Source of the DNA: Nematostella vectensis
Lineage: Eukaryota > Cnidaria > Anthozoa > Actiniaria > Edwardsiidae
NCBI RefSeq assembly: GCF_932526225.1
Contig: NC_064046.1
Coordinates: 11,805,719 to 11,869,718, forward strand
DNA length: 64,000 nucleotides
Reading direction: 5' to 3'
Shown: piece after piece, positions 54,008-64,000 of the stretch
Layout: each line of letters opens with the position of its first letter
Position numbering within the stretch: the first letter of the stretch is position 1
The notes under the pieces: generated by a model
The model's database searches: none
What the model saw: only the letters and a program-made list of their open reading frames with translations
What the model was told of the DNA's origin: nothing
Made by a program: the position numbers and the translations under genes

Positions 54008-54337
54008 ATACACTTTTTTTTATAAGAACCTTTTTTATAAGAACGTCCAGCCTGAAATTTCACCAAATTTTAAGAACATAAGAACATGTCGAGGCTCAGA
54101 TAGCAGATTTATTTTTCTTTTTCAGTCCTGATGCGTTCTAAAATGCTGAATCAAATTGTTCTCATAGTAACAACCTTCTTATTGCTATTGATTATTAGTG
54201 TAATTCTTTTCCTAATTATCCATTGGGTATTATATTCTTCTATACACTAAGAACATCATTAAGAACATATTCAGCTATGTCCAAAAACTAAGAACGTCCC
54301 AGCCTCAACTATAACTTAGACGTTCTTATAATACACA
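54008..54337. mobile_element. MITE family A, copy 3, interrupted near its right end
   Basis: The left end TTTTTTATAAGAACCTTTTT and inner AACGTCCAGCCTGAAATTTC match the inverse of copy 1; the right end GACGTTCTTATAATACAC matches its left end. The 17-mer TTAGACGTTCTTATAAT is present at 54316 and again at 54447, bracketing about 114 bp that hold a hairpin. Confidence 0.75.
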
Positions 54338-54446
54338 AAAAACTGGAATTCGACTCTGCAGACTCTGAAGGCAGAGTAGAATTCCAGTTTTTGGTGTATT
54401 GTATTCATTGTTCCGGTACGGGATCACGACAGTTTGCGGTTTTTTA
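54331..54446. repeat. Hairpin plus dispersed repeat copy 2
   Basis: AATACACAAAAAACTGGAAT and its near-perfect inverse ATTCCAGTTTTTGGTGTATT, with inner arms CGACTCTGC/GCAGAGTAG, form a strong stem. The right part continues as the 64-bp repeat also found in NUDT21. It is bracketed by a 17-bp direct repeat. Confidence 0.75.
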
Positions 54447-55237
54447 GACGTTCTTATAATATCTCACGCATATCTCACGAGAACAGGAGACCCACGGTAT
54501 GATTTTTTGTGTGGTTTTCCTGTGTGTAGCCTTTCGCTCCTCCTAGCTCTAAAGAGACAAACCGGCGGCACGTTTGTGTGGCCGGTTTGGCAAACGCTTT
54601 AGTTTTTTATTGCTTTCCAGAGTAGAAAAAAAAACATGTTTTGAAGAACGATGCCGACAGGCTTTTTAACTTCCAGACAAAGATGATTAATAATACGTTA
54701 TTATTTCTCACACAAATTGTTCAAATATTAATGACAGCAGTTTTTAAGGTTAAGAAAATTTTGAATTGCGAGGATTCGCTATTACTTGACATTTGTAACG
54801 CCTACTTTTTTGTGGTAAGATCTTAGACTATATGCTGACTAGAAGCCCCACTGCCTGTACTACCGTTCATAATCCGTCATATTTGAGTAAAGAATAGTAA
54901 TTCTTGCATTGGTGCAACGATAGCGGAATAAAGTTTGCTGGCGCCTTTTGAGCCGCTTGAGCCTTGAGCCTGGCAAAAATGCAAGACTGTTTTCCTTATA
55001 GCGCAATAAGCGTTATCTACGCCATTAAGTTTATCCGCAAGATTATATGATATGCTTGACACTCATCTTCTTCTAGGGAATGCCATTTGATTGCGGCGAC
55101 GACATATCTTTATCTTCGAAGTATAAACTTGTACAAAGTGTTATTTATTAAAATGCAAACTCCAAATGAAAATTGAAGCTTCCCTCCACTCATTTACTCG
55201 TCAATATCATAACAAAGCGGTTTATCCTGTTGAGTAT

Positions 55238-55550
55238 TTATATTCTTTTAACTGTCTCACAATTCCCGCAATAATACATCTGTTTCACTGCAAAACCGTA
55301 ATTACCCAGTGAAACAAATAGGAGTAAAGAAGTTGAGAACATCACCAGTGCCGAAAGTATCAACACCGAGGAAGCCACTAAGCTGCCACAGAGAAACATA
55401 GCCCATCCAGCGACGATTCCCATCAAAGGTAGCACGAAAAATATAAGACATTCTATGGTGAGCTCCGTACGCGAATGGCCATTCGTGAGTAAATCCTTCA
55501 TGACGATTGTTAATAATATCCTCAGCAAAAGCTAACCACACGGCCACGTA
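55238..55550 (-). CDS. Unassigned hydrophobic frame (possible exon)
   Basis: A 96-codon minus-strand frame has two likely membrane spans (CLIFFVLPLMGIVAGWAMFL and ASSVLILSALVMFSTSLLLF) and ends KQMYYCGNCETVKRI. I know of no family match, and a second overlapping frame is also open here, so chance is possible. No supporting neighbouring exon was found. Confidence 0.2.
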
Positions 55551-55792
55551 AAGCTAAAGCAATTGCCTCAGGGTTCCATAAAAACTTACGATGTGACTAA
55601 AAGAAAACTGAATGACGCATGCGAGCGAATTGGGAAATGGTAGCGTAGAAACTGTTTCTCGCGTGCTTGGATTCTAGTACGTGCAAACGCTGATTACTAC
55701 TAGATATTTGAAACCAACGGGTACATCGACCAAGAGATAAGCTTGATAGGTTTTGACCGCAATGTCCTATTTCGTTTACCACTAATGTTACC

Positions 55793-56234
55793 AGGGGCGG
55801 ATCTAGCTCATATGACGAAAACGTTGTCGTTTTGAGGGACTGGTACCGAGGAATCTTAGTTTCTTTTCTTTTTTCTCCATTTACCAAAAAAAAAACACAC
55901 ACAGTCACAGTTTTTTTTTTCTTCTGAATACAAGTCATAAAGTTTACGAAGCACCTGCGGTACGGCAACCTTTAAATTGCCAAGAATCATACAGTTTTTC
56001 CAAATAAGGAATATATTAGTTTCCTTATATGGAAGTGACCGTGTTTGGCAAAAACGACAATTTTTGGCTAGAATGGGGTGGTGTGGGTGGGGAGGGGTGT
56101 GCGGGGGATTGCCTCAGTGAAAAAGGCGGAGGGGGTATTTTTTTGTTTTGTTTCATGTGGCTTTCTGACAGCCCAAGACTGCAAGAGGGCAGATTAAACC
56201 CCCTAAACCCTCCCACTAGAATTTAGATCCGCTA
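55793..56234. mobile_element. MITE with CAGGGGCGGATCTAGC ends
   Basis: Inverted ends CAGGGGCGGATCTAG and TAGATCCGCTACTG, flanked on both sides by GTTAC. The ends resemble those of the element at 8967-9233, suggesting the same broad family. The interior has G-rich and poly-T stretches only. Confidence 0.65.
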
Positions 56235-56833
56235 CTGGTTACGTCATTTTTCAAGTAGTAATAGTGAAGTTAACAGAAAAGAATGATTCGACCAATTATT
56301 AGTGTTTCGCGTGTAAGCTAGGATTTTTTTTCTATTTGCCCGAAATGTAAAGTTTACTCAATTTGCAACAACCTTCTCTTATTTAACTGTACTTTGAATC
56401 AGCACAATGCAAATTCAGCGTGAAAAGTGTTTGTTAGGCTAGATTTGATAATAAACCACGATTTTCCCTCTAGTTTGGCTGAAATGTGCCTTGTTCGCGA
56501 CGCGCTTTCCGTGTAGCTCGTGTAGCTCTCTTCGAGCTACTACTTCGTGGCGCTCGAACTGTCACGGACGCGCTAGCCGAAACGTAGCTAAGTCTGGGAA
56601 ATTCGTGGCTTATATCAATTTAAGCCTAGCAAACACTGTTCCTACCGCCCTTGGGAGGCGTACAGGAGGCGGGAATTCCAAAATAGGCTCCAGTCTCCCA
56701 CACTCGCGCCGTACTAGTTCCCACTCCCTCTCATCTGCTAAATTATTTCATTCACACATACAATCTACACAACACAACACAGACGGAGGGCATCCCGTCC
56801 CGAAATCAGAGTATATTTAACAAATTAACCACA

Positions 56834-59800
56834 ATGATACCATATAGAAAATTGATTATTATAATTATAGCTTCGCTAGTCTATCTGGTTGCAGATTGTG
56901 CTAAAGTCAGTCGCAAGAAATCCATCGTCTGGGGCCCTGGTCTGATAGCGGGAGCAACCTTACCGGCAAGATATTTCTACATACAAGCCGTAGATACCAA
57001 AGGACAGAAGTAAGTTTAAAATTATCGACCTTATTTTGTTTTGATCTCACTCGATATGGATTTTTCTTAAAAATTCTTTGTTCAGTTTTGTATATTTTTT
57101 TGCGATTTTGATGACGCGCAGTGAAGTGAAAACAATACAACTTTGTCTTGATTTGAAAGAGAGAAACTCTCAAATTCTGGATAGAGGTCACGCTACCGTT
57201 ATAAAACACTTAGATATAAAAGCTCTAGTCTATCTGCCCCTTAACTCCAGACATGCATATGGCTCAGAGATCATACTTTTTTGCAAACCTTTTTTCAAAG
57301 ATACTTAACTTATACTTTTGAAAAATCTGAAAAAAAATATGATCATTCTATTATCATTTGTTTCTATAAACTTACATTGTAATTACAACAACGCGTTAAG
57401 AATCTTTTATCACATTTGCTAAAAGAAAATTTGGTTATCTAGAAAAGTTTATGGTATTTAATCAGCTGTTCTCCTAGTTGTTTGTGAGTGATTAAGTTAT
57501 TTTCTCATTTAGTACAATTAAAATAAGATAGATTGAAAGGGATATGGTAACATAGTAACAAAGCTTTTCTTGTTGAAAAGTTTGAATTGTGTTTTCTGTG
57601 GTGTTATGACAGCTGTTAAATTTGCATAAACTCCTACATCATACCCAATTACCATAGGCCGCCCATGACATTACAATTCCTTAGCGTGATATCCTTATAA
57701 TCCCTAATGTTCTACATTGAGACAAGCTTATTATGGGTATATTACTCATTTTTTTAAATAAATGCAGAGCTAATCTGTTAATAATTTACACTCTCCTTAT
57801 AACCACTGACATACAGTGCAGAGTTTACAGGAGTTTTGTAAAATGATATTGGAATAATAATAATAAGGAACATTCCTTAGAAAAATAGAAAAACAGACAA
57901 ATTAAATGTATGTTATGCTTGTTAGTATACACCTATTTCAAAAAAGCTTGCACTGGAGAATACACATGTTGTAACCCACAGTGTGTGGGTTTAGTATTTT
58001 AGTAAATCATCACAGTTAAAGTAGAAATTTGTACTTTTTATCAGTTTGACAGAATCTCCTGGGGAAAACACATTTGGCATCAAAATCACAACATCAGAGG
58101 GGCGTGCGAGGGTCTGGGTACAAGTGCTAGACAGGCATGATGGCTCATTTATAGTAAGATACAGACTCTTTGCAAGCTACAATGACCTGACTATTGAAGT
58201 GCTGAAGGGAGAAAAACAGGTCGCACAATCTCCATACAAATTTAAAGGTAATTTGGGCGATGATGGTAAATGTTAGTTGACTACTGTATTTGCACAGAGC
58301 TGTAGCAGGCTTCAAAATATTGGTTGGGGGGAGGGTACGATGCAGAGACATTATGAATATTGTTGGGGCATAGCCATGCCCCTACTGGTCGTTTTCTTAT
58401 CAATTTTGACATTATCTCAGTGCTCCGCCCCTTGCTGTGGCCCTGATGCATTATGTCGATGATTTAAGGGTGTTGGGACATTTCTCTGAGGGTCCTTGCT
58501 AAGGAAACTTTGAAACGCTATAAATCCGCCAAATTTTGTGAAATAAAATGGATTTAGGCATGGCATCATTGTTTATCAATGTCTAAATCTTGATGACGTC
58601 ATCAGGCAATGATGCCATCACATTTCGTCACAACAGAAAAATTCTATAATCTTAGCTGTTGAAGTATCTGCAATCATGATAAATGTAGCTTTGTAACATT
58701 ATTCAGGAGGGTGCCTAAAAAGTTACGTATGCTTTTTTGATTCTTCCAAATAATAAAATTTTCGCACAGTTTTAATTTTTATTTTTCCACCTTATCTAAA
58801 TAATTTCTTTAATTTATAAAATATCGGAAAATCGATACGTAGTTTCATAGACAGCAACTAGGTGAATTCGATTTTTGATGGTGATGACGATGATGATAAT
58901 GAAGCAGGTGATGATGAATAAAATTGATTTTATTTATTGATAATTTGTGATGAAAATGATTAATCATATAGGTGATCATAATTGTGATGAATGCTGTAGC
59001 TAGGGGGGGGGGGAGCCTCCCCCTTCCCCCCTCACATGCACACTCACTCACACAAAAGGATTATATTGAAAATACTAGGAATGAGTTAGACTTGGCTGGT
59101 TGTGGTGCTGGTGATGATATTGATTACAATAGCAATAATGATTTTATTGATTACATTGATTGATAAGAATTCTGTACCATTTCTTGCTTCCTCCTTTTTA
59201 GGTGGTGTGTACCATGAAACTTGCTACTGCCCTGACAAGGATGCAACAAAGTGGGAAGAAGCCCTTGAATGCCCTCAAAACTATTCCCAAATTGATAGAG
59301 ATTTAGCCAGATTTCCTGAAATCAACCTAATAAGACTTGCTAAGGAAGCAGTGGACAGGTTTGGTGTGCACCATGCCCTATGCCATTACTCCATTATCAA
59401 TAACAAGGTTAGTAGAAAATTGAAATTGGCAACTAGAAGGGGTTTGTAGCCCCCTCCCCCCCCCCCCCCCCTATTTACCCCATGTACTATGTTCACTACA
59501 CTGAACTAACTAAAACAGCTAAAAAGGCATAGCTCAATTATATTGCTAGTTGAGATCAGATCCTTTTAAGCTCCCCCTATCCCTGCAGACATGGTGGTAT
59601 TATCCATACCTTGTGTTGTGGCATTAATCATAAGGTTGATGTTGCACGATTGGGAATGTTATATTGTAAAACCATACAAATGGCAAGATTTCAAACAGAA
59701 AAAGGCAAACAAAACTCACTCGTCTTAGTTGTTCTGGAAGAGGTGCAGGGCCAAAGCAGAGGGGTTGGGCACTGGGAGCATGTGCCGTCCTGTATTATTT

Positions 59801-62800
59801 TCACAATTTATAAGAAAATGACCAGTAGGGACATGGCTGTGCCCCCAATATTCCCTTTATTTTTCTTTATCTTGCCTCAATATTTTTATGCCTGTTATGG
59901 CTTCAAAGTGTAATTCATTGAAATGAGAAAATAAAAAAAAGGCAGGGTGTATAAGAGAATGTTTTTTGTATGTTTTTAGCTGTGTGCTTTGAAGTTTTAC
60001 GAAGAGTGAACAAAGCACTACTAGAAATGCCAATAGCTTGAAACATGAAAATAGACCTCAATGCTCCTTGGATACACCCTCCAAGACAGGCTCAGAGAAT
60101 CCCCTATCACCCCCTTGAACACCCTCTCTGTAACAGTTCATATAATCAAAATAATTTTTGATTCTAGGTTTACAGGAAGTCACATGGCGAACATGTAGGA
60201 TTTTCCATGTTTTCTGATGCCATCATTCATTCACTTGCCAGGAAGGTAAGAAAGCCACTCAACCCAAAACACAATGACTGTGATTTCATATCTATCATAT
60301 ATATATAGAGAGAGCTGCATGTGACAGAATTTTGCACATTCTCTTGTCATACATCCTATCCTTTCTTGTCTTATTTACACCCTGCTATTGCTGGCACCTC
60401 AATTTTTAATACAAACATTTGATCTCACTATTACAGTCACTAAGTTACGGTCCTGAGCTTTTAACTCCATAGAATGCATTTGAGTTAACTTTTCTGTACA
60501 ATGCCTCCCCTCCTGTTATTAAAATGCTATGGTTGTCTACAATAGGTTCAGATTCCGATCTAATTGTCATAATAAATTTAATCTCACATTTTTTTATCTT
60601 CCTTATATTTCTTAGGTTCACCTTCCTGATATGGAGTTCTTTGTCAATCTTGGTGACTGGCCCCTTGAGAAAAGGAAGGATAACCCTATTCCCATCCTGT
60701 CCTGGTGTGGCTCCGAGGACACTGCTGACATTGTCATGCCAACGTATGACTTGACAGAGGCGGCGCTAGAGACCATGGGCAGGTAAAGAAAATGGCTATG
60801 TGTGATGTCATCCAGGGTAATTATACGAAATTTAAAAGCCCCCTTCATTGTAATCCCTATCCCCCCATTAACAGCCCCCAAGGATTGCAGTAGAACTCAG
60901 AGCCCCCCCCCCCTCCCCCTTAGAACGGCTTTTTTTTTCATAGCCCCCCCCCTACCCTGGTTCCAGAGCCTCGAACGTCTCTTTAATTAGTGGCCAGCGA
61001 GGTACCCCCCCCCACACACACACACACACACACGTAATTTCAATAACCAAAATCAACGAAATACTGCAGTCAGGTGCGCAGATAGCGGGCCTGCACATCT
61101 TCCTACCCTCTCGGTTGCCACAAACACGGTCTTTTATTCTTGCGGTATTCACAAATTTTAGGTAAACCTTGGCTACGCACCTTTTTTTAAGCCCTCCGAA
61201 CGAAACGCAAGTTAGCGCAAGTTTTGTTACTTGTGATAACTTGCGATTGCTTTGGCTACTTCATCGCAAGCTAGCGCAAGTCCAAACTTGCCACAACTTG
61301 CATGGACGTGCGTTTCGTTTGGCGAGGGCTTTACTATCAACTTTTCAATACTAGAGTTTCGCTGGATATGCTCTCTGTACAAGCCAACACGGGGCCTAAG
61401 TGGAAAGACAAGATCCCCAAGGCATTCTGGCGGGGGCGGGACAGCAGAGAAGAGCGTTTGAACCTCGTCATAAATGGGCGCAAGAAACCCGAGCTGTACG
61501 ACGTAGCGCTTACAAACTTCTTCTTCTTCCCGTACGACGAAAAAAAATATGGCCCCAAGAAACAACATGTGTCCTTCTTTAATTTTTTCAAGGTAATACA
61601 CTAGTAGGATCTGTCCCCTAATAAAGAATTGATAATTTCTGATCAAGGTCCCAGGTTTAATGTGATAAAATCGCACCTCCGGGGACTCTCCAGAAAAGTA
61701 GACGGGGGTGACCGTCCTCTCTTTTAGGGTATAAAATTTCGACCAACCGCCATCCCTTAGGGGGTGATGAAGGATTTTTCCGATTTATCTATCTCTGAGT
61801 ATAAAATTCGACAAACTGTTATTCCTAAAGGGATGTTTAACGTTTTTTTTTTTTCTAATTCTGCTATCTCTTAGGGTTAAAAATTCCTTCAACCACCCTC
61901 AATTTGCTATCTCTAAGGGGTAAGAATTTCTGTTGACCACGCCCAAAGTCCCATCCCTTCGGGTTAAAATCGATTTGCCGACTATCACCCCCATACGTTT
62001 TTAATAAGAGTCCCCCGGGGAATCACACGCTAAGGATGGTGGGCATTGTTCTTGCTCTTGCCATTTCCTTGGACCCCGTGTTTCTCGTAGTTTTCTAAGA
62101 ACTTTTTTTGTCTCAACTTTTATTTTATTTTCATAGAAACATACATATCCATTACAATACAAGTGACACAACTAACATGTATAAACAAGGAGAAGAAAGA
62201 AAGGACTTTTCTAAGAACCTTTTGCCGACATTTAAAGTCTGGTAAATGTTGTAAACTCCAGCTTGTGTTTCCAAATTCCCAAAAATTTCCTGTTAAAAAA
62301 ATATTTTTTTCTGGCAACTATTCTATGCTGGTTTGGGCTGATCTTTTTAATTTGACAACCAACCCAAATATGAAATATTTATGTTCTCTTTTGTCGGAAT
62401 TGTATACCCTAACTTAGCCTGCTAGCCGGCTCTCATTGTGGATTATTCGGAAATGTTTTATTTTCGAATATCGGGAACCCTGTGCGTACGCGAAGGCCGA
62501 GGACCCTCGGCCCTTTTTGGGATTCTTCCCAAGAAGGGCATAACGGAAGAATTCCAAATTTTCCCATTCCCTATTTTATATAAGCGTTTATGGGTTCCAG
62601 AGCCTTTCCACCATCCCCGTTGGCACTCTCCTGCAACGTCGTCTCTTTCACTTATTGTTCTTATCTTGTGTTTAGTACAAGTACCAGCTTGTTTCGTATA
62701 AGCGTTTGGGGGCTCCAGAGCCTTTCCACCATTCCCATTGGCACTCTCCTGCAATGTAGTCTCTTTCACTCATTGTTTCATATAAGCGTTATTTTACCTA

Positions 62801-63024
62801 TTTTTTCTGTTTAGTATAAGTACCAGCTAAATATAGACGGGACGGTGGCTGCGTACCGCTTCCCCTATCTGATGGGAGGAGACGCACTAGTTCTGAAGCA
62901 GGATAGTCCGTACTACGAACACTTTTACAAGGAGCTCAAGCCATGGGTCCACTATGTTCCTTTTAAACGCGACCTGAGCGATTTGGAGGAGAGACTAAAA
63001 TGGGCTATAGCGAACGATGACAAG
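56834..63024 (+). CDS. POGLUT2/3 (KDELC) protein O-glucosyltransferase, C-terminus beyond window
   Basis: Exons: 56834-57009, 58045-58247, 59202-59407, 60168-60245, 60616-60782, 61355-61592, 62815-63024, all phases matching (about 426 codons). The protein starts with a hydrophobic signal peptide ([12 protein letters not shown]). Next comes a filamin-type domain ([20 protein letters not shown] through [14 protein letters not shown]), then a CAP10/GT90 glycosyltransferase domain: [89 protein letters not shown] and [17 protein letters not shown]. Family enzymes act in the ER lumen and add glucose to EGF repeats of proteins such as Notch. The last exon ends in phase 0 at a GTGAGA donor. The remaining C-terminus, where a KDEL-type retrieval signal is expected, is outside. 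Whether it is orthologous to POGLUT2, POGLUT3 or both cannot be decided. Confidence 0.95.
58466..58730. mobile_element. Possible single end of a TTAA-GGGTGT element
   Basis: TTAAGGGTGTTGGGACATTT followed by CTTGCTAAGGAAA resembles the terminus of the palindromic element at 14243 (TTAAGGGTGTACTGACATCT ... GCTAAGGAAA). No matching right end was found, so the borders are uncertain. Confidence 0.4.
61008..61035. repeat. (CA)n microsatellite
   Basis: A short pure CA run after a C run, in POGLUT intron 5. It is one of several C/G-rich low-complexity tracts in 60900-61035. Confidence 0.9.
62579..62828 (+). repeat. Tandem duplication of the POGLUT exon-7 acceptor junction
   Basis: A segment of about 118 bp (TATAAGCGTTT, CCAGAGCCTTTCCACCAT, TTGGCACTCTCCTGCAA, CTCTTTCA) occurs twice. 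Each copy ends in a 3' splice site and exon start: TGTGTTTAG-TACAAGTACCAGCT (62667-62689) in the decoy, and TCTGTTTAG-TATAAGTACCAGCT at the true exon (from 62815). Splicing to the decoy would read CTTGTTTCG and reach an in-frame TAG within the second copy. Confidence 0.88.
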
Positions 63025-63719
63025 GTGAGAGCACAAAAGACAGAAACGTCGCTGTAAACTATCGCTAAGGGGCCGGTTACTGAAAAGCCGATTATCGCTA
63101 ACCCAGGGTTATATTTGCCCTAACCCACGATTAAATTACCCCCGGATTAGTTCTGTTCCCGAAACGCTGATAAGCATTAACTCTGCGTTAGTTTGGAGGT
63201 CAAATCTAACCCTCTGCTCGCGAGGAACCCAGTTAACACAGGCTTCCCAAACTTTGTAGTAGAACTAAAGTTTCATAAAATGAAGTGTCCTAACATTTCG
63301 CATTGTTATGCGACCTTCGTTGCGATGCTGACACGAAAATTGTGCTGGGACAGACAGAAAGTTACATGAAATTTATACTTGAAATGAATCTGTCTCGCTA
63401 GTGTCACGCACCAACTCGAATCCTGCAAACGAGATTTTTGACAATGAAATGGAGGTAATTACAGGCGATGTAGAGGTGTTTTGGGGCTTCTCTGGGAAAA
63501 TAAAATCACCAAAGGTAAATATTTGACTTGCTCTCTGTTGATCTACTGTGGGTATCCTGTGTTAATTTTACTCGTCAAACCAGTTTTTGGGATTACTTGG
63601 CGAGAACGGTGAGTTATTAGTAGGTTAGCTAACCTACGATTAGCGAATTTTAACCCGGGATAAGGCGCTGACCTAAGGTTAAGTTCATCGGCCTTTCAGG
63701 AACCGGCCCCAGGGATGTA

Positions 63720-63954
63720 CAGCTGAATTCGTTGTTGCGCGACCTCCCGAAGTCCAACCCCACTTGTTTGTTTGAGAATAGCGCGTAGGCAATCAAACCA
63801 AAAACGGACAAACCGCCCAAAAGCTGACTACGCGCTATTCCTAGGGTTTTGGATTCGTCGTTCCCTACATGCAGAGACTATTTTCTCTGTATTTAGCGAA
63901 ATACAGAGAAAAGAGGCCTCTGCTAGCAGGGAAGATTCGTCGAGAATTTGGCTG
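63720..63954. mobile_element. TA-flanked MITE, related to 30061-30258, split by another insertion
   Basis: Ends CAGCTGAATTCGTTGTTGCG and GAATTTGGCTG with TA on each side, and the inner pair GAATAGCGCGTAG/CTACGCGCTATTC. It matches the element at 30061-30258 apart from a 73-bp insertion with a 9-bp duplication (63852-63942). It lies in the POGLUT intron after exon 7. Confidence 0.85.
63861..63933. mobile_element. 73-bp miniature Mutator-type palindrome, nested
   Basis: TTCCCTACATGCAGAGACTA...CCTCTGCTAGCAGGGAA is a near-complete palindrome with the same ends as the 491-bp element at 15842. A 9-mer GATTCGTCG flanks both sides (63852-63860 and 63934-63942). It is inserted within the TA-flanked MITE, so it is the younger element. 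Confidence 0.9.
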
Positions 63955-64000
63955 TAAAACAACTTTTAGTGTATCTTAACAAGAAGAATGGGGTAAAAAG

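Larger units (their letters stand above)
53634..56833. other. Divergent spacer between NUDT21 and POGLUT2/3
   Basis: Both genes are transcribed outward from this 3.2-kb region, so their promoters lie here. Contents: a family A MITE (54008-54337), a hairpin (54331-54399), an unassigned minus-strand frame (55550-55238) and a MITE (55793-56234). The 600 bp before the POGLUT start are less repetitive and probably hold its promoter and 5' UTR; no clear TATA box or motif could be assigned. Confidence 0.5.

Noticed and set aside
56491-56820. 109-codon plus-strand frame just before POGLUT
   Set aside because: Low-complexity Ser/Arg-rich, stops before the POGLUT start and has no family match; it is more likely promoter or 5' UTR.
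57078-57308. 76-codon plus-strand frame in POGLUT intron 1
   Set aside because: The family protein is continuous from VDTKGQ to LTESPGE across exons 1 and 2, leaving no room for an extra exon.

Overview
The window is animal nuclear DNA. It has short exons in long AT-rich introns, GT/GC...AG splice sites, many small inverted-repeat transposons, LINE and SINE fragments, and very large minisatellites. Protein resemblance and repeat content suggest an invertebrate, most likely an anthozoan cnidarian; this is an inference, not a proof. No bacterial-type gene, operon or CRISPR array is present.

Four multi-exon genes were rebuilt by hand from splice sites, reading-frame phase and family resemblance. 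(1) 817-17308, minus strand: 14 consecutive exons of a large, unrecognised, probably secreted protein. It has a Pro/Thr-rich repeat segment, cysteine modules of the CGVCGGDNSTC type, an IPT/TIG-like segment and a REJ-like segment, and is open at both ends. (2) 23687-40270, minus strand: complete ADCK5-like UbiB/ABC1 kinase, 15 exons, 632 codons plus stop. (3) about 49138-53633, minus strand: NUDT21 (CFIm25 of the mRNA cleavage factor), eight secure exons plus a tentative last one. (4) 56834 to the right edge, plus strand: POGLUT2/3 (KDELC) protein O-glucosyltransferase, seven exons, cut off by the window end. These genes show no obvious shared pathway. The first three lie head to tail on the minus strand; NUDT21 and POGLUT2/3 are divergent.

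The rest is repeats. Introns and spacers carry minisatellites with units of 19, 21, about 24, 38 and 39 bp, pentamer and CAC arrays, and at least a dozen small inverted-repeat elements. Target-site duplications are visible for several: 9 bp, TTAA, TA, GTAC and about 7 bp.

Two observations stand out. First, four tandem repeats in three unrelated genes are built from an exon-intron junction: exon end plus 5' splice site (ADCK5 exon 3, about 67 intronic copies; NUDT21 exon 8) or 3' splice site plus exon start (ADCK5 exon 14; POGLUT exon 7). Second, 40312-49058 looks like one 8.7-kb Foldback-like transposon. Its long inverted arms consist of a 19-bp minisatellite, its ends are inverted repeats, it is flanked by an 8-bp direct repeat AGTAAATA, and it lies about 40 bp upstream of the ADCK5 start codon.
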